From Cytophagales bacterium (GTDB lineage: Bacteria > Bacteroidota > Bacteroidia > Cytophagales > ES-bin-26), in NCBI GenBank assembly GCA_014379925.1, contig JACMKY010000379.1, forward strand, positions 1-40,003: a stretch of DNA of 40,003 nt, given 5' to 3'. Shown here piece by piece: positions 27,637 through 38,700 of this stretch; positions within the stretch are counted from its first letter, which is position 1; each line of letters begins with the position of its first letter. The notes beneath the pieces are model-generated. The model searched no databases and had not been told where the DNA came from. It saw only the letters and a program-made list of their open reading frames with translations. A program made the position numbers and the translations under genes.

Positions 27637-30600
27637 TTATTTGGTAAGGCGAATCTTGTTGAAATATTTATCAACTTCTTTTTTATAATAAGGAGACAAG
27701 GACGGTGGAACCGTTTTGAGAAGCTCAATCTGCTTTTGTTTGGTGAGAATATACTCCTCGAATTGGGGCGGGGCTACCTTCTGTTTTTCCTTGGCCGCTT
27801 CCGCTTTCCGCTTATCGTCTTCGTCCCGCTCACGCAACGCTTTTTCCGATTCCAGCAGCCGGGTAAGAATGTCCCGCTGCCGGTTGATCATATTCTGAGT
27901 CAACTTTTTGTTCACCAATTCTTTTTCCGTTTCTTCCATTTGTTTGGCCAATTCTTTGACCTGATCACCCATCCCCTCCGTACCCGGTTTTCCCTTCTGG
28001 GCGTTTTCTAACTCTTTCAACGCTTTTCGAATCATTTCCTGTTCCATCGCCAAGCGTGATAGCTCTTCGGATAATTGACGACCGGCTTTGTTGCCTTGTT
28101 GCAACTGCTGAATTTGCTCGTTCAATTTCTTCTGTAGCTCGCCGAGCCCCGGAGATTGGGGCTTTCCTTTCTTCTTGCTTTTTCCGCTCGAAGGCTGGGC
28201 GTTGGCCATCTGCTCCTGCATTTGCTTGAGTACGTCGTTCAACATTAACGCCAGGTTGTTGAGGGAAGTCATCGTAAATTGCTGCTTTCCCGTGGCCGTA
28301 TTGATGCGACGCTGCTTGATGGCTTCCACACTTTGGTCCATGTACTGGTTCATTGCACCAACCTCCCGCGTAACGAAAGATTCAATCTGAAAGACGCGCT
28401 TGGCCAAGGCATTTAAACTGTCTTCTACGATTTTGGCGTCATCTTTCAGTTTAAGCTGCTGTTGTGAAAGCTTGATGAATCTAGGGTCGGATTGGCTTAC
28501 CTCCCGAAAATCCTTCATCAACTTTTCCTGGTCGAATGAAAGAGTCAGTAAATTTTCAAGAATATCGCGCAGGTCATCCATGTTTTCCTGCATCTGCTGC
28601 ATTTCTTCGCCTGCTTGCATCTCACTTAGCTTGTCAGCCATCTCATTCATCTTTTTTGCCGCCTTCTTCTGAGAGTCGGAAGCCTTGCGATTCTGTTTTT
28701 GTTGCAACTGCTCCAGGCTTTTCTGCTGTTCCTCCGAAATATCTTCTTGCTGCTCTTGCGTATCGCCCATCTCCTGGGGATTTTCCAACTCTTCGTTCAT
28801 CTTTTCCAGTTCTTTCAATTCCTCCTTGGTTTGTTCAAACTCCTCGTTCAACTTCTGTTGCTGATCCTCCAAGGCCGGCTTGTCCTGGTTCTTGTCGAGT
28901 GACTTCTCCGAAAGTTCCTGCTGTTTTTTGGCTTCTTCTTTCAAGTCCTGGGCAATATCTTCCGCTTTTTGATCAAGCTGTAGTTGTTTGAACATCTCCA
29001 AGGCGCGTTCCAACTCCTTCTTCAGGTTGTTTTCCTTTTTGTCGATCTTATCGAGGAGATCCAAAACATCCGCGTTGGTACGGTTCTGCTCGAGCAACTT
29101 CTGCAATTCCTCATAGAGCTTCTTGGTTTCTTCATCGAGCAACTCGTTCATCAGCTTGTTGAGTTGCTCGGCTTTTTCCGCTAGCTCCTGGCTTTGCTCG
29201 TTGAATTTTTGCTGTTTCTCTTGAATCGACTCGCTTTCCTTCCGAATGGATTCAATTTCTTTCATTAGTTCCTCCCTTTTCTTCAACAGGTCTTCTGCCA
29301 GCTTCTTGTCCTGGAAGTCCATGGATTTCTTGTTCTTGAGCCGGTTCTCCAAGCTTTTCATATCCTTCTTGAGCTTCTGAACTTCATTGATGGTACTGCT
29401 CAACCGGCTCTCCGTTTTCTCGGCCGAACTTTTCAGGGCGTTTTCCATCTCCTGTTCGGAAGGAATGTTGAATTCCATCGGTTGGGTTTTGGCGCTCTTG
29501 CTTCCGTTTACGCCGTCATTGTCCCACACTTGAACGTAGTACTGGAGTTTGTCCCCTGCTTTCAGGGACAAGCTGTCTAGCCTTAGCTGATGGTAAAAGT
29601 TTTGAATGGGCTGTTTGCGATCGAATGCCAGGTTCTTGGTTGCGTAAGAAGGGGGCTTGCTTCCTTCGCGTACCGCCCGGTAGAAGACCTTGAGTTGGGA
29701 AATGCCGTAGTCATCCATTACATTTCCTCCCAACACCAAATAGTTAAAAAGCGCAGTGTCTTGGTAATGTTCCAAAGAAACCTGCGGAAACTTGTCGGGG
29801 ACGACGCTCACGTAATAACTGATTTTGTCACGATTGCGGCTGGCTCGGTTTTTCAAGTGAACTTGATAATTTTCCGACTTCTTCATCCGCTTGCTGAATT
29901 CGAAAGAATTGTTCGGTTTCTTGTCCGCTGCCAATGGGGAGCTCTCTTCAAAGCCGACGAAAAGGCTGTCCGTTCCGCTCGCATTGAATTCCCACCGAAC
30001 CACCGTGCCGTCGGGCACTACCAGGTTGCCCACGTTGGTTAAGGTCTCATCCGTTTTGTTGAGATAAGAAGGATAGGACAAAGAAGCGTTGAAAAATTTG
30101 AGGTTGGGTCGCTCGATCACGTTGACGTTATAGTCGGTTGAGCGGAATCCAGCCGCTTCGAAATAAAAAGAAAAAGCTTTTTGGACCCGACTGAAGCTGT
30201 GGGCAAAACGCTGGGCATCGGCGCTTTCCATGCGGTGTCTCCTACCGTTAGACACCAGGTAAACGGACTCGGGTACTGCTTCGCCCGAAAGCGAAAGCGT
30301 AATTGGAAAGTCTTCGTCTTTGAATGCCGTGAGCGATTGATTGGCCAGTGAAAACCGGAACGGCGCCGGTTCGGCGTATTCATTTTTGAAATTAACGATG
30401 CGAGCCGAACTCTCGGCGAAAAAACGGGGATAGAAAAGCAAAATGGATACGATCAGGACGGCAGGAAAGAAAATATACTTCAGGTACTTGTTGTTTTCCC
30501 GTACATCAATGGCGTCGGTGAAGCGGACTACGCTGAGTTGCTGGGTTTTTTGTTCGATGCTGGCTTGGAGCAATTCACTCTGTTCGTAGCTCAACGCGCT

Positions 30601-30981
30601 CAATTGAAGCGTATTCAGCAATTTGTCGTTGATGCTGGTGAAGTGATTTCCAATTTGACGAGCCGCTTCTTCATTGCTGATCTGTCGCTTGAGGCTGTAT
30701 AACCGGGCGATTGGGTTAATCAGCCAATAAGCCAAGGAAGTGAGTACGATGGAAACAAAAGCAAAAAAAAGAATGGCCCGTACAACGGGATTGAATCGGC
30801 CGAAGTATTCCAGGGTATTGATCAATAGAAAAGCACCCAGCAGAAGGGCCAGAAAGAAAATAGAACCCCGGAGCAGCTGGTTGCCGTAGTATTTCTTTTT
30901 ATACGTGTGCAACTTCTCAAACAGGGTATTGCGAATCGGCTGGGGAGAAATTGCTCCCGTGGATGAGCGGTTGAGTTCCAT
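27637..30981 (-). CDS. DUF4175-like large membrane/coiled-coil protein
   Basis: 1114 aa. N-terminal TM segments (LLRGSIFFLALLLGAFLLINTLEY, VVRAILFFAFVSIVLTSLAYWLI), then a very long Glu/Lys/Gln-rich coiled-coil region. Confidence 0.8.
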   Translation of the reverse strand: MELNRSSTGAISPQPIRNTLFEKLHTYKKKYYGNQLLRGSIFFLALLLGAFLLINTLEYFGRFNPVVRAILFFAFVSIVLTSLAYWLINPIARLYSLKRQISNEEAARQIGNHFTSINDKLLNTLQLSALSYEQSELLQASIEQKTQQLSVVRFTDAIDVRENNKYLKYIFFPAVLIVSILLFYPRFFAESSARIVNFKNEYAEPAPFRFSLANQSLTAFKDEDFPITLSLSGEAVPESVYLVSNGRRHRMESADAQRFAHSFSRVQKAFSFYFEAAGFRSTDYNVNVIERPNLKFFNASLSYPSYLNKTDETLTNVGNLVVPDGTVVRWEFNASGTDSLFVGFEESSPLAADKKPNNSFEFSKRMKKSENYQVHLKNRASRNRDKISYYVSVVPDKFPQVSLEHYQDTALFNYLVLGGNVMDDYGISQLKVFYRAVREGSKPPSYATKNLAFDRKQPIQNFYHQLRLDSLSLKAGDKLQYYVQVWDNDGVNGSKSAKTQPMEFNIPSEQEMENALKSSAEKTESRLSSTINEVQKLKKDMKSLENRLKNKKSMDFQDKKLAEDLLKKREELMKEIESIRKESESIQEKQQKFNEQSQELAEKAEQLNKLMNELLDEETKKLYEELQKLLEQNRTNADVLDLLDKIDKKENNLKKELERALEMFKQLQLDQKAEDIAQDLKEEAKKQQELSEKSLDKNQDKPALEDQQQKLNEEFEQTKEELKELEKMNEELENPQEMGDTQEQQEDISEEQQKSLEQLQQKQNRKASDSQKKAAKKMNEMADKLSEMQAGEEMQQMQENMDDLRDILENLLTLSFDQEKLMKDFREVSQSDPRFIKLSQQQLKLKDDAKIVEDSLNALAKRVFQIESFVTREVGAMNQYMDQSVEAIKQRRINTATGKQQFTMTSLNNLALMLNDVLKQMQEQMANAQPSSGKSKKKGKPQSPGLGELQKKLNEQIQQLQQGNKAGRQLSEELSRLAMEQEMIRKALKELENAQKGKPGTEGMGDQVKELAKQMEETEKELVNKKLTQNMINRQRDILTRLLESEKALRERDEDDKRKAEAAKEKQKVAPPQFEEYILTKQKQIELLKTVPPSLSPYYKKEVDKYFNKIRLTK

Positions 30982-31089
30982 ACGGTAAAGAAAATAGGTG
31001 ATTTCTAAGAAAACGATTAGCTTGGTCTCAATCCGTCATCGTTCATTCCACCGGATACAATTATCCGAAAAAACAATTCGGACAATCTT

Positions 31090-32853
31090 TCAAGACCCTT
31101 GTTTGTTCCCGTCGGCGGGTCGCTCCAAGTATACTTCACTCAAATCCCGGTACTGCATCGGGTTATTGGGAAAGTTTTTTACGTACGATTGAATCAACCG
31201 GTATCCTTCGTCGTACCAGAGCACCAAAACGGGGGCATCATTCATTAAAATCTGCTCCGCCTGGATGAAATACCGGTTTGCCTCCTCCACGGATCTGGCA
31301 CTGAGGGCAGCTTCGTATAAACGATCGAACTTGGCATTCTTGTACCGCGCAATGTTTGGATACGATGGGTCATTCAAGGAAGCGGGTACTTGCTTTCCGT
31401 AAAATAACCAAAGAAAGTTTTCCGGGCTGGGATAATCGGCGGACCAGGCGGCGCGAAGCAATTGAAATTTTCCGGCAATGGCCTTGTCAACGGTTTGTGC
31501 CAACGGCTGGACGTTGATGGATACCTCTACGTTTAAGTTGTCTTTCAGTTGCTTTTGCACTTCAATGGCCACGTTGGTATTTCGTGAGCCTTCGGCATTG
31601 AGGTCCAGTACGATTTTGGGAAAGCCCTTCCCGTTGGGAAAGCCCGCCTTCGCCAGGTGGTACCGAGCCGAATCGACGTTCAATTCGTATCCCTTCAGGG
31701 CATTGATATTGTAATCGACGAAACTGGGTGGGGTAATGCCGTGAAAACCGGGGGCAAATCCCTCTCCGTTCAATACATTCTCCAGGATTTTCTGCCGGTC
31801 CACGGCGTAAGAAAACGCCTTGCGCACGTGGGCTTCCTTGAAAACGGATCCTTGGTTGAAAAAGGTCAGAAACTGGGTAATCATTTCGGGAGCGCGTTGC
31901 AATTCAAACTGGCTGTACTCGCCCTTTTCCGAACTTCCTACCTGCTCCAAAATCTCAATGATAAAATCGGTGGGAAGCCGGTATACCATATCCAGTTCCC
32001 CTTTCCTGAATTCGAATAACTCCGTCTTTTTGTCTTTGATGAACTTGATGCTTATGGCATCCAGAAAAGGCAGCCGGTTGCCGAGCGAATCCACCCCGTG
32101 GTAGTTGTCGTGCCGCTTTAAAACGAGAGAAACGTCGTCGTCCACGCTGCTTATGCGGAAGGGACCAGTTCCGACAGTTTTGATCCGCATTTCCTGCCCG
32201 TACTTTTCGTAGGCTTCCCTCGGATAAAGAAACGTAGCCGGACGGGCAAGGTTGTAGATCAGAATGGAATTGGGCTTTTCCAAGGTCAACTGCACAGTAT
32301 ACGCATCGAGTACGTTGATTCCCTCAACCTCGAAGCCAGGTTTACCCCCACCGGCCGTAGCCTCGTAGTAGCGGTCAGCACCCTTCAGAATGCCTTTGAA
32401 AATGGAAAATTGCTGGTTGGAGGCCCGTTGGGTACACAGTTGGGTAAAGCAGTACTTTACGTCTTCCGCTTTCAATTCCCTCCCCTTGCCTTCGGGGAAG
32501 CAGGGATCATCATGAAAGTAAACGCCCTTTTTAATCTTGAACGTATAGACGGTTCGGGATGCATCAACGGTATAATTTTCGGCCAAGCAATTGATTACTT
32601 TCAAGTCGGATTGATTGAACTTGAGCAGGCCCTCGTAAACCTGGGTAGCGACGCGGTAAGAAAAGGCATCGGTGATACTCGGTGGAAAAAGGTTTTTAAT
32701 GTACTCGGATTCGTTAAGACGGAACACCCCCCCGTAAGTGCGGCCGCCTTTGGCTTCCTTAGGCTGCTGCGAAGCTTCCGTACTGGGATTGGAAGGATTA
32801 CAGGCGCTGAAAAATAACAACAGACACGAAATACAGACGGGGAGTCTCTTCAT
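31090..32853 (-). CDS. ABC transporter substrate-binding lipoprotein (SBP family 5, peptide type)
   Basis: 587 aa. Lipobox LLLFFSACNPSNP; YTFKIKKGVYFHDDPCFPEGKGRELKAEDVKYCF; HVRKAFSYAVDRQKI; WSADYPSPENFLWLFYG. Confidence 0.9.
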   Translation of the reverse strand: MKRLPVCISCLLLFFSACNPSNPSTEASQQPKEAKGGRTYGGVFRLNESEYIKNLFPPSITDAFSYRVATQVYEGLLKFNQSDLKVINCLAENYTVDASRTVYTFKIKKGVYFHDDPCFPEGKGRELKAEDVKYCFTQLCTQRASNQQFSIFKGILKGADRYYEATAGGGKPGFEVEGINVLDAYTVQLTLEKPNSILIYNLARPATFLYPREAYEKYGQEMRIKTVGTGPFRISSVDDDVSLVLKRHDNYHGVDSLGNRLPFLDAISIKFIKDKKTELFEFRKGELDMVYRLPTDFIIEILEQVGSSEKGEYSQFELQRAPEMITQFLTFFNQGSVFKEAHVRKAFSYAVDRQKILENVLNGEGFAPGFHGITPPSFVDYNINALKGYELNVDSARYHLAKAGFPNGKGFPKIVLDLNAEGSRNTNVAIEVQKQLKDNLNVEVSINVQPLAQTVDKAIAGKFQLLRAAWSADYPSPENFLWLFYGKQVPASLNDPSYPNIARYKNAKFDRLYEAALSARSVEEANRYFIQAEQILMNDAPVLVLWYDEGYRLIQSYVKNFPNNPMQYRDLSEVYLERPADGNKQGS

Positions 32854-33055
32854 GGTAAGGATTCAATATTTTTGAGATAAAATTAATCAATATAATCTAC
32901 GAAACAAAGCTGAACCACGACGGGTAATGTTCCAGTTCGGGTGAATCATTTCGGAAAACGCCGAAAACGGATGTTGCCCGGTGCGAATCAATCCTTCCAT
33001 TCAACCCGTTTTGCAACGTAGAAAAGTCGATGAACTTACGCCGTTGGACCGGCCC

Positions 33056-33403
33056 TCAGGCTTCGCGTTGAAAGTACTCGATCACGTAGGTTTTCAGAAG
33101 CGTCTCCTGGCTGAGCAAATCGAAAGGGGGCAGTTTTTTTACCAATTTCCAGTGTGGCCAGCCTTCGCTGTCTAGCCCCTCCAACGCATAGATTCCCGCC
33201 AGACTCAACACTTTGCAAATGGCGATGTGCATCAGGTCTTGCTTCTGCTCCTTGGTAAATTGTTGTTTGCCTCTTCCCAACTCCTGGACCCCAATCAGGA
33301 AAAGCACGCCGTGCAAATCGGCGGGGCGCTTGCCAATGGTTCGCTCCAAACGGTCAAGCAAAGACGTCCATTCCATTTCGGTATTTTCTGGTTCCGCATC
33401 CAT
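33056..33403 (-). CDS. Conserved-looking hypothetical protein (115 aa)
   Basis: Complete ORF, composition typical of a folded soluble protein. Divergent from comF across a gap of about 90 bp (to the revised comF start). Confidence 0.65.
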   Translation of the reverse strand: MDAEPENTEMEWTSLLDRLERTIGKRPADLHGVLFLIGVQELGRGKQQFTKEQKQDLMHIAICKVLSLAGIYALEGLDSEGWPHWKLVKKLPPFDLLSQETLLKTYVIEYFQREA

Positions 33404-33492
33404 GGTTTAACTTGGTTAACCTGAAAATAAATCGGGTCGGATTCGGTAGATTGGAACAAGTTAACCAGAACCAACGATTTCTGCCCTGGGGT

Positions 33493-34173
33493 ATGCTGAA
33501 AGATTTCGTATCAATCATTTTTCCGGAGTACTGCCGCGCCTGCCTGGGTCCCCTGGAAAGGAATGAGCCGTACATCTGCACGACGTGTCGCTTCTCACTG
33601 CCCCGAACCAACTCCCACCTCACGGAAATGACCGCATTGACCCACCGGTTCTGGGGGCGCGTACCCATCTGGCACAGCTTGGCCTACCTGAAATTTACCA
33701 AGGGGGGAACCGTGCAACAACTGCTGCACCAACTCAAGTACAACGACCAGCGGGAAATCGGCGAAACGCTGGGCCAATGGTACGGCTTCGAACTGACGGA
33801 GCACGGCTTCGCGGAAAAATTCGACCTGATTCTACCCGTTCCGCTGCACGCATCAAAATTGCGAAAGCGGGGGTACAACCAAAGCGATTGCTTTGCCAAG
33901 GGGCTCTCGGAAGGAATGCGGGTGGCGTGGTCGCCCGACGTGCTGCGGCGGACCGTCGCCACGCCAACCCAAACCAAGAAGAAGCGGCTGGAAAGGTGGC
34001 AAAATGTGGATGCCGTTTTCGAGGTGACAAACGAAGATTTTCTGCGGGGCAAACGCATCTTGCTGGTGGACGACGTGGTGACGACGGGTGCCACGTTGGA
34101 AGCTTGTGCCCAGGAACTCTACCGGGTAGCCTGCGCCGCGGTGAGTATTGCAACCATTGCGGCAACGACCTGA
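33493..34173 (+). CDS. comF: ComF family phosphoribosyltransferase-like protein
   Basis: MLKDFVSIIFPEYCRACLGPLERNEPYICTTCRFSLPRT (zinc-finger-like) and PRPP-loop-like GKRILLVDDVVTTGATLEACAQEL. The track starts at 33412; M at 33493 is the more likely start. Confidence 0.9.
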   Translation: MLKDFVSIIFPEYCRACLGPLERNEPYICTTCRFSLPRTNSHLTEMTALTHRFWGRVPIWHSLAYLKFTKGGTVQQLLHQLKYNDQREIGETLGQWYGFELTEHGFAEKFDLILPVPLHASKLRKRGYNQSDCFAKGLSEGMRVAWSPDVLRRTVATPTQTKKKRLERWQNVDAVFEVTNEDFLRGKRILLVDDVVTTGATLEACAQELYRVACAAVSIATIAATT

Positions 34174-34237
34174 TTTGGTTTAGAGTCCGGGATTGGCGAT
34201 CAAGCAAGCCGCGTGACCGGGCGGCCCCAATAAAAAC

Positions 34238-34277
34238 TGCCTTCCGGTGCGGGGTTCAAACCCGAGTCCGGAAGGCA
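34238..34277. terminator. Bidirectional hairpin between comF (+) and the gldJ-like gene (-)
   Basis: TGCCTTCCGG (34238-34247) pairs with CCGGAAGGCA (34268-34277). A nested GGGTT-CA-AACCC lies inside. Located between convergent genes with upstream AAAAA. Confidence 0.75.
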
Positions 34278-34306
34278 ATTGAATGGGATAACCCATTCCC
34301 GAGGGA

Positions 34307-35566
34307 TTACTTGTTTCCGCCGGCTCTGATCATCGCGCAACGGAAACCGATGGTCGCGGTAGCGGAATCCTGCTCCAGGTACCGCCGGGTGCCGGGCGTT
34401 AACCAGTAGGCTACGTCTTTCCAGGAACCTCCTTTGTAAACCCGCACGTCGTCGTCGATGAGCGAATTGGGGTTGGCCGGGTTCTTGGACTTGTTGTCGT
34501 AACTGGAGGCTTTGTCCAGGTAGCCGTTCCGGCGAATGGGGTTCAAGTCGTCGAAATCCTGGAAGGAAAGGGGCCGGTAAACGTCGTATACCCACTCGTT
34601 TACGTTGCCCGCCATGTTATAAAGACCGAAATCGTTGGGCGGGTAATCGTAGATGCCCGCGGTAATCAACGCCCCGTCGTTCAACTTGCCGGCAATGCCC
34701 GCGTAGTCACCCCGTCCCCGTTTGAAATTGGCCAGGAAAGTGCCCATTTGTTTGCCGTACGGATTCCGCAGCGCGTGACCATCCCAAGGGTACAAGCGCT
34801 GGTTGGTTTGGTTCTCGTCAATGTACTGGGTACCAATGAGGGCTTTGGCCGCGTATTCCCACTCGGCTTCGGAGGGCAAACGGAAGTTGGGCAGCACCGC
34901 TCCGGTTTCCAGGGGGATGCGTCCCTCCCCTTCGGGAATTTCGATGCCCGCGTCTTCGGCCAGTTTCTTGTTCACGGCCAGGGTACGCCAGGTACAGTAG
35001 TCATTGGCCTGCACCCAGGAGATGCCCACCACCGGGAAGAAGCGAAAGCCCGGATACCGCAGGTAATGATCCACGTAGGAATCATTGAACGCCAATTCGC
35101 TGGCCCAGACGTTGGTGTCGGGCAGGGCCGACTGGTAGAATTCTTCGGAGGAATCTTTCTGCACGTGAAAGAGGTATTCCAGCCAGTGGATGTTGGCAAT
35201 TTCCGTTTCATCCATGTAAAAGGACTGGATGCTAATGGTTCTTTCCACGTTGTCACGGGAACTCATCACGTCTTCCTCCAGGGAACCCATCACGAAACGA
35301 CCCCCTTCAATGAAAACCATGTTGGGCGCGTCGGGTTGCCCTTTGAAATCCATTACCTGAAAACCGTCGTCGGCGTTGTATTCCAGACCAGTGGCCGTGC
35401 TGGTAGGACCTGGCTCTTCGGCGGTCGGGTGGCTGCCCTTCTTGCAGGAAGTCGCCAAGGTAACCACACCCAACAAAAGCAGTGCATTCTTAAAGAGTCT
35501 GACCATCTTTTTCATAACCTGTTGGATAATACTGGATACAAGTGGTTTTGGATTGCTGGTTTGCAA
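34307..35566 (-). CDS. gldJ: SUMF1/FGE-domain lipoprotein, GldJ-like
   Basis: Lipobox VTLATSCKKG; MVFIEGGRFVMGS..., SFYMDETEIANIHWLEYL, FRLPSEAEWEYAAKA, NMAGNVNEWVYDVYRPLSFQDFDDLNPIRRNGYL, VRVYKGGSWKDVAYWLTPGTRRYLEQDSATATIGFRCAM. The symbol is given by resemblance to GldJ (GldK is the alternative). Confidence 0.75.
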   Translation of the reverse strand: MQTSNPKPLVSSIIQQVMKKMVRLFKNALLLLGVVTLATSCKKGSHPTAEEPGPTSTATGLEYNADDGFQVMDFKGQPDAPNMVFIEGGRFVMGSLEEDVMSSRDNVERTISIQSFYMDETEIANIHWLEYLFHVQKDSSEEFYQSALPDTNVWASELAFNDSYVDHYLRYPGFRFFPVVGISWVQANDYCTWRTLAVNKKLAEDAGIEIPEGEGRIPLETGAVLPNFRLPSEAEWEYAAKALIGTQYIDENQTNQRLYPWDGHALRNPYGKQMGTFLANFKRGRGDYAGIAGKLNDGALITAGIYDYPPNDFGLYNMAGNVNEWVYDVYRPLSFQDFDDLNPIRRNGYLDKASSYDNKSKNPANPNSLIDDDVRVYKGGSWKDVAYWLTPGTRRYLEQDSATATIGFRCAMIRAGGNK

Positions 35567-35725
35567 AAATTCAACGCTTTCTCTAAACCGGGGTCCAACC
35601 CGCTAAACAAAGGAATTGATTGAGACCTAAAGTTGGGAGAATGGGTCGGAAAAAAGAATCCACAGTCTTTTCAAATTGAATGTATGTACTGTTTTCCGAC
35701 ATTAAGCACCTCGGTTGCCCGGCGC

Positions 35726-38700
35726 TTATCCAAGTACCGCGTTGAGGATTTCGAAAGCCTGCCGGATGGAGTTTACTTCCCCAAACACCACCAGTGGCTT
35801 TCCTTTTACTTCCTTGAGAACGGCTTTTTTGGGATGCTTTTGCAAATACTGCAACACCTTTCCGAACTGCTCGGACTTGAAGTACGCTTCGTTGGTACCC
35901 GAAACAAAGTAGCCTTTTAAAGTATCGTTCTTCAAGGTTAGTTTCTCGAAGCCGATCGCTTCCGCTCGCCAACGCAGCTTCACGGTTTCGATCAGTTCCG
36001 TTACCTCGCCGGGCAAAGGTCCAAAACGGTCCACCAGTGCACTTTTGAACCTATCTAACGACTCTTCATCCTTGATATTGTCGAGCTTGGAATAAAGGCT
36101 CAGCCGTTCCGAAACGTTGGATACGTACTGCTCGGGAATCAGGATCTGGAGGTCGGTTTCGACCACGCAATCGGGCACCGCCGCCCGGACGGAAATTTCT
36201 TTCTCGAACAATTCCTTGAATTCGTTCTCTTTCAATTCCTGCACGGCCTCGTCCAGGACTTTGTGGTACATATCAAAGCCCAGGTCGGAAATGAACCCGC
36301 TCTGCTCGGCTCCCAGCAGGTTGCCCGCCCCGCGGATATCCAGGTCGCGCATCGCCACCTTGAAGCCATCACCCAGGTCCGTAAATTCTTCCAGGGTGCT
36401 CAGGCGCTTGCGGGCGTCGGTCGAAAGCACGGAGGTGGGCGGCGTAAGCAGGTAGCAGTAGGCCTTCTTGTTGGAGCGTCCCACCCGTCCCCGCATCTGG
36501 TGCAGATCCGACAGCCCGAACATGTGCGCCCGGTTGATGAGGATGGTGTTGGCGTTGGGAATGTCCAGGCCCGACTCGATGATGTTGGTCGAAACCAGCA
36601 CGTCGTACTCTCCCTCGATGAATTTCATCATGGCCTTCTCCAGCTTGGCTCCCTCCATTTGTCCGTGGGCGATGCCAATGCGGGCGTCGGGCACCAGCCG
36701 TAGCACCATGTTTCCGATTTCAATGATGTCTTCGATCCGGTTGTGCACGAAGAAAACCTGGCCGCCCCGTCGCAACTCCGCGCTGACGGCGTCGCGGATA
36801 ATGGCTTCGTCGAACACGTGTAACTCGGTGGTCACGGGCTGGCGGTTGGGCGGCGGCGTGGCAATCACGGACAGGTCGCGCGCGCCCATCAGGGAAAAGT
36901 GGAGGGTCCGCGGAATGGGCGTGGCCGTCAGGGTAAGCGCATCGACGTTGACCCGCATCTCCTTGAGGCGCTCCTTGGTTTTTACCCCGAACTTCTGTTC
37001 CTCGTCCACAATCATCAAACCCAGGTCCTTGAACTTGACGTCCTTGCTCACGATGCGGTGCGTGCCGATGAGAACATCCGTGTGGCCCTTCTCCACGCGC
37101 TGCAAGGTTTCCTTGATTTGCTGGGTAGTTTTGAAGCGGTTGATGTATTCCACCTTGCAGGGGAATTTTTCCAGCCGATCCTTGAAGGTCTTGTAATGCT
37201 GCATGGCCAGGATGGTGGTCGGCACGAGGACGGCCACCTGCTTGCTGTCGTTGATGGCTTTGAACGCCGCCCGAATGGCCACCTCCGTTTTGCCGAAGCC
37301 CACGTCGCCGCAAACGAGCCGGTCCATCGGGTGGGCTTGCTCCATGTCCACCTTGACGTCAGCGGTCGCCTTGGCCTGATCCGGCGTATCCTCGTAGATA
37401 AAAGAAGATTCCAGTTCGGCTTGCATGAAGCTGTCCCTGGAGAAGGCAAAGCCGGGTGCCGCCCGCCGCTTGGCGTAGAGCGTGATGAGTTCCTTGGCAA
37501 TGTCCTTAACCTGCTTCTTGGCCCGCGACTTTTTGGCTTCCCAATCCGACGAACCCAGCTTGTTCATCTGCGGCGGACCACCCTCCTTGCCGCTGTACTT
37601 GGCGATCTTGTGCAGCGAAAGAATGCTCACGTACAGCAAATCGTCGTCGCGGTATACCAGCCGAATGGCTTCCTGTTCGCGCCCGTTGACCTCGATCTTT
37701 TCCAGCCCCGCAAAACGGCCGATGCCGTAGTCGATGTGGGTCACGTAGTCGCCGGGCTGCAAGTTTCGCAGCTCCTTGAGGGTGAGCGCCTTCGACTTGG
37801 CAAATTTCTGACGGGACTTGTACTGGTGAAAACGGTCGAAAATCTGGTGGTCCGTATAGCAGGCCAGTTTCAGCTGTTCGTCCACGAAGCCTTCGCGGAA
37901 AGCAATTTCCAGCGGCTGGAAACGCATATTGGGATCCAGTTCATCGAAAATGGTACTGAGCCGCTCGAACTGTTTCGACGAATCGGCCACCAGCACGTTG
38001 GTGATGCCGTGGGTCTGGTTGTCTTGCAGGTTTTCGATGAGCCGGTTAAAATCCTTGTTGAAGGAAGGTTGGGGTCGGGACTGGTAAGTGAGCTTTTCCT
38101 CCGTCTTGAAGTAAAACCGTTTGCCGAACTCCACAGTAGTAAATGCCTTGATCTGATCCAGGAAATCCCGCCGGGTTTCGTACAACTCCGCCGGGCTGGT
38201 AATCACCTGCGTATTGCCGCTCTGATCGAGGATACCCTGGAAGCTCAGTTCGGCTTTCTCGTAGTACTTCTGAACCACGTCGAGGGTCAGGTCCACGTCC
38301 TTCAGCCAAAGCAGCGCGTCTTCGGGGAAAAACTCCAGGAATGCCTGCCGCGTTTCGTGCAACAACCGGGTTTGCACGTTGGGCACGATGGCCACTGTTT
38401 TGACGCTTTCCAGGGAAAGTTGGTTCAACGGATTAAACGTGCGGATGCTCTCAATCTCATCCCCGAAGAACTCGACCCGGTACGGATATTCGTTAGCGTA
38501 GGAGAAGACATCCACGATGCCCCCGCGCACGGAAAACTGACCCGCTTCGTAGACAAAATCCGTTTTTTCGAACTCATAACCCAGCAGGAGTTCGGTCAGG
38601 AAGTCCGTATCCACCCGCTCCCCTACCCGGGCCGAAAACGTATTTTCGCGCAACGAACGCCGGTTGATTACCTTTTCGGTCAGGGCATCGGCGTACGTGA

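Noticed and set aside
34238-34277. GGGGTTCAAACCC resembling a tRNA T-arm with a 3' acceptor-like end
   Set aside because: No matching acceptor, D or anticodon arms, and the T-stem register fails. A nested terminator hairpin between convergent genes explains it better.
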